From Candidatus Roizmanbacteria bacterium CG10_big_fil_rev_8_21_14_0_10_45_7 (GTDB lineage: Bacteria > Patescibacteriota > Microgenomatia > UBA1406), in assembly GCA_002793745.1 (NCBI GenBank), contig PFEE01000052.1, forward strand, positions 4,807 to 19,530: 14,724 bases of DNA, in the 5' to 3' direction. Shown here piece by piece: positions 13,715-14,724 of this stretch. The notes beneath the pieces were generated by a model. That model made no database searches, was not told the DNA's origin, and was given only the letters and a program-made list of their open reading frames with translations. The first letter of the stretch is position 1; each line of letters opens with the position of its first letter. Both the position numbers and the translations under genes were made by a program.

Positions 13715-14724
13715 ATGAACATGCAGAAGGATATGGTTGTTGATCTTCATATTCATTCACATAATTCGCGTGCAACCAGCAAACACATGGATTTGGAGGG
13801 CTTGTATATTTGGGGGAAAATAAAAGGAATTAATATTATTGGAACCGGAGATTTCACTCACCCGGGGTGGTTTATTGAGTTGCGTGAAAAATTGCGTCCT
13901 GCAGAACCGGGGTTATTTCGTTTGTCTGAGGAAGAGGAAAAACGGCTTGATAAAAAAGTACCAAGGGCCTGCAAAAATAACATCATCCGTTTCATTCTAA
14001 CCGTGGAGGTAAGTACGATTTATAAAAAAGCCGGAAAAGTGCGCAAGGTGCATTCGGTGGTCATTGTCCCCAATTTTGAAGCGGCATCCTATGTCAACGC
14101 GAAGCTGTCGCGCATCGGAAATCTAAAGGCCGACGGCCGCCCTATCATCGGCATGGACAGCAAAGAACTGTTGCGCATTGCGCTTGAGAGCCATCCCGAA
14201 TCACTCTATGTGCCGGCCCATATTTGGACACCGTGGTTTTCAATATTCGGATCTAAGTCAGGCTTTAATTCACTCGAAGAAACATTTGATGAACTGACGC
14301 CTCATATTCATGCGGTCGAAACCGGTTTGTCTTCTGATCCTGCTATGAATTGGCGGCTTTCACAACTCGATCATTGTACGCTTATCTCCAATTCCGATGC
14401 CCATTCTCCACAAAAATTGGGACGCGAGGCCAATGTGATACGGGCGAACCTTTCATATACAGAAATTATTGGTGCAGTAAAAACAAATGACGCCCGTTTT
14501 GTAGGCACGATTGAATTTTTTCCTGAGGAGGGTAAATATCATTATGACGGGCATCGGTTATGTAATGTGCGTTTTAGCCCATCAGAAACGCATGCCCATC
14601 AGGGATTGTGTCCCCGCTGTGGACAACCATTAGTGGTAGGAGTTGATTCTCGGGTAGATGAGCTGGCAGACCGCCCGGTGGGCTATGAGCCAAAGAACCA
14701 TAAGCAAGTGGAATATATTATTCC
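13715..14724 (+). CDS. Endonuclease Q-like PHP-domain nuclease (partial, 3' end cut)
   Basis: An open frame of 336 codons runs to the window end without a stop. It matches the endonuclease Q family (TIGR00375, PHP superfamily). PHP metal-ligand motifs: DLHIHS (His12, His14), GTGDFTHPGW (43-52), LTVEVS (Glu98), VPAHIWTPWFSIFGSKSGF at 166-184 and SNSDAHS (Asp228, His230). A zinc-binding part follows: LCN at 282-284, CPRCGQPL (299-306), then SRVDELADRP. EndoQ nicks DNA on the 5' side of uracil, hypoxanthine, xanthine and abasic sites to start repair of deaminated bases. Family members are about 390-430 residues, so some 60-90 are missing. The start at 13715 suits the -10 box; in-frame Mets at 13721 and 13733 are alternatives. 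It is divergent from the mutY gene. Confidence 0.92.
   Translation, partial: MNMQKDMVVDLHIHSHNSRATSKHMDLEGLYIWGKIKGINIIGTGDFTHPGWFIELREKLRPAEPGLFRLSEEEEKRLDKKVPRACKNNIIRFILTVEVSTIYKKAGKVRKVHSVVIVPNFEAASYVNAKLSRIGNLKADGRPIIGMDSKELLRIALESHPESLYVPAHIWTPWFSIFGSKSGFNSLEETFDELTPHIHAVETGLSSDPAMNWRLSQLDHCTLISNSDAHSPQKLGREANVIRANLSYTEIIGAVKTNDARFVGTIEFFPEEGKYHYDGHRLCNVRFSPSETHAHQGLCPRCGQPLVVGVDSRVDELADRPVGYEPKNHKQVEYII

Noticed and set aside
1..14724. Use of an alternative genetic code (UGA as Gly)
   Set aside because: TGA is the terminal stop of three genes at positions that agree with family length and with the ATGA overlap of the next gene, and no in-frame TGA interrupts any domain.

Overview
The window looks like a compact chromosomal segment from an uncultivated Patescibacteria (Candidate Phyla Radiation) bacterium, probably of the Parcubacteria type. 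Reasons: near-total coding density, a SpoIID/LytB protein next to a DUF4012 protein, several surface proteins built as signal peptide or TM plus ectodomain, very short gene gaps, and few Shine-Dalgarno sites. Base composition is moderate. TGA ends three genes here (the ABC ATPase, its adaptor and the exonuclease), so the UGA=Gly code of Gracilibacteria/Absconditabacteria does not apply. The taxonomic call is inference from gene content, without any marker-tree support.

Layout. (A) 1-4797, plus strand: the last codons of secF, a secreted coiled-coil SpoIID/LytB peptidoglycan hydrolase, a membrane-anchored DUF4012 protein, and ribosomal protein bL25 (rplY). Each of the last two starts inside the gene before it. 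(B) 4798-7693, minus strand: an adaptor / ATPase / permease ABC exporter of the MacAB/YknXYZ type, in transcription order 7693 to 4798, with touching or overlapping genes. (C) 7721-8623, plus strand: an NAD(P)H-hydrate dehydratase (nnrD type), divergent from the exporter across only 27 bp. (D) 8606-12843, minus strand: an apparent three-gene unit of a large surface LCAT/PGAP1-like esterase with an N-terminal beta-propeller, a PIG-V-like multi-spanning mannosyltransferase, and a small DnaQ/YprB-like 3'-5' exonuclease. (E) 12886-14724: a MutY-like adenine glycosylase (minus), divergent from an endonuclease Q-like PHP nuclease (plus, cut by the window end). Together these two form a base-damage repair pair.

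How the genes fit together. Blocks A, B and D are mostly about the cell envelope: protein export (SecF), wall cleavage (SpoIID), export of a small molecule or peptide (ABC), glycan assembly on the outer membrane face (PIG-V-like) and ester cleavage at the surface (LCAT-like). Blocks C and E are housekeeping repair: nicotinamide-cofactor repair, 8-oxoG:A repair, and repair of deaminated bases.

The most distinctive features are these. Several starts have a TATAAT-like box ending 7-9 bases before the ATG, which implies leaderless mRNAs. Two divergent gene pairs share overlapping or symmetric -10 boxes. The SpoIID gene changes arginine codon use sharply at its domain boundary. The MutY-like enzyme lacks the Fe-S cysteines and has Glu in place of the catalytic Asp. 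There is a propeller-esterase fusion coupled to a PIG-V-like enzyme. I saw no rRNA, tRNA, CRISPR array, insertion sequence or convincing intrinsic terminator. No gene-free stretch exceeds about 45 bases.
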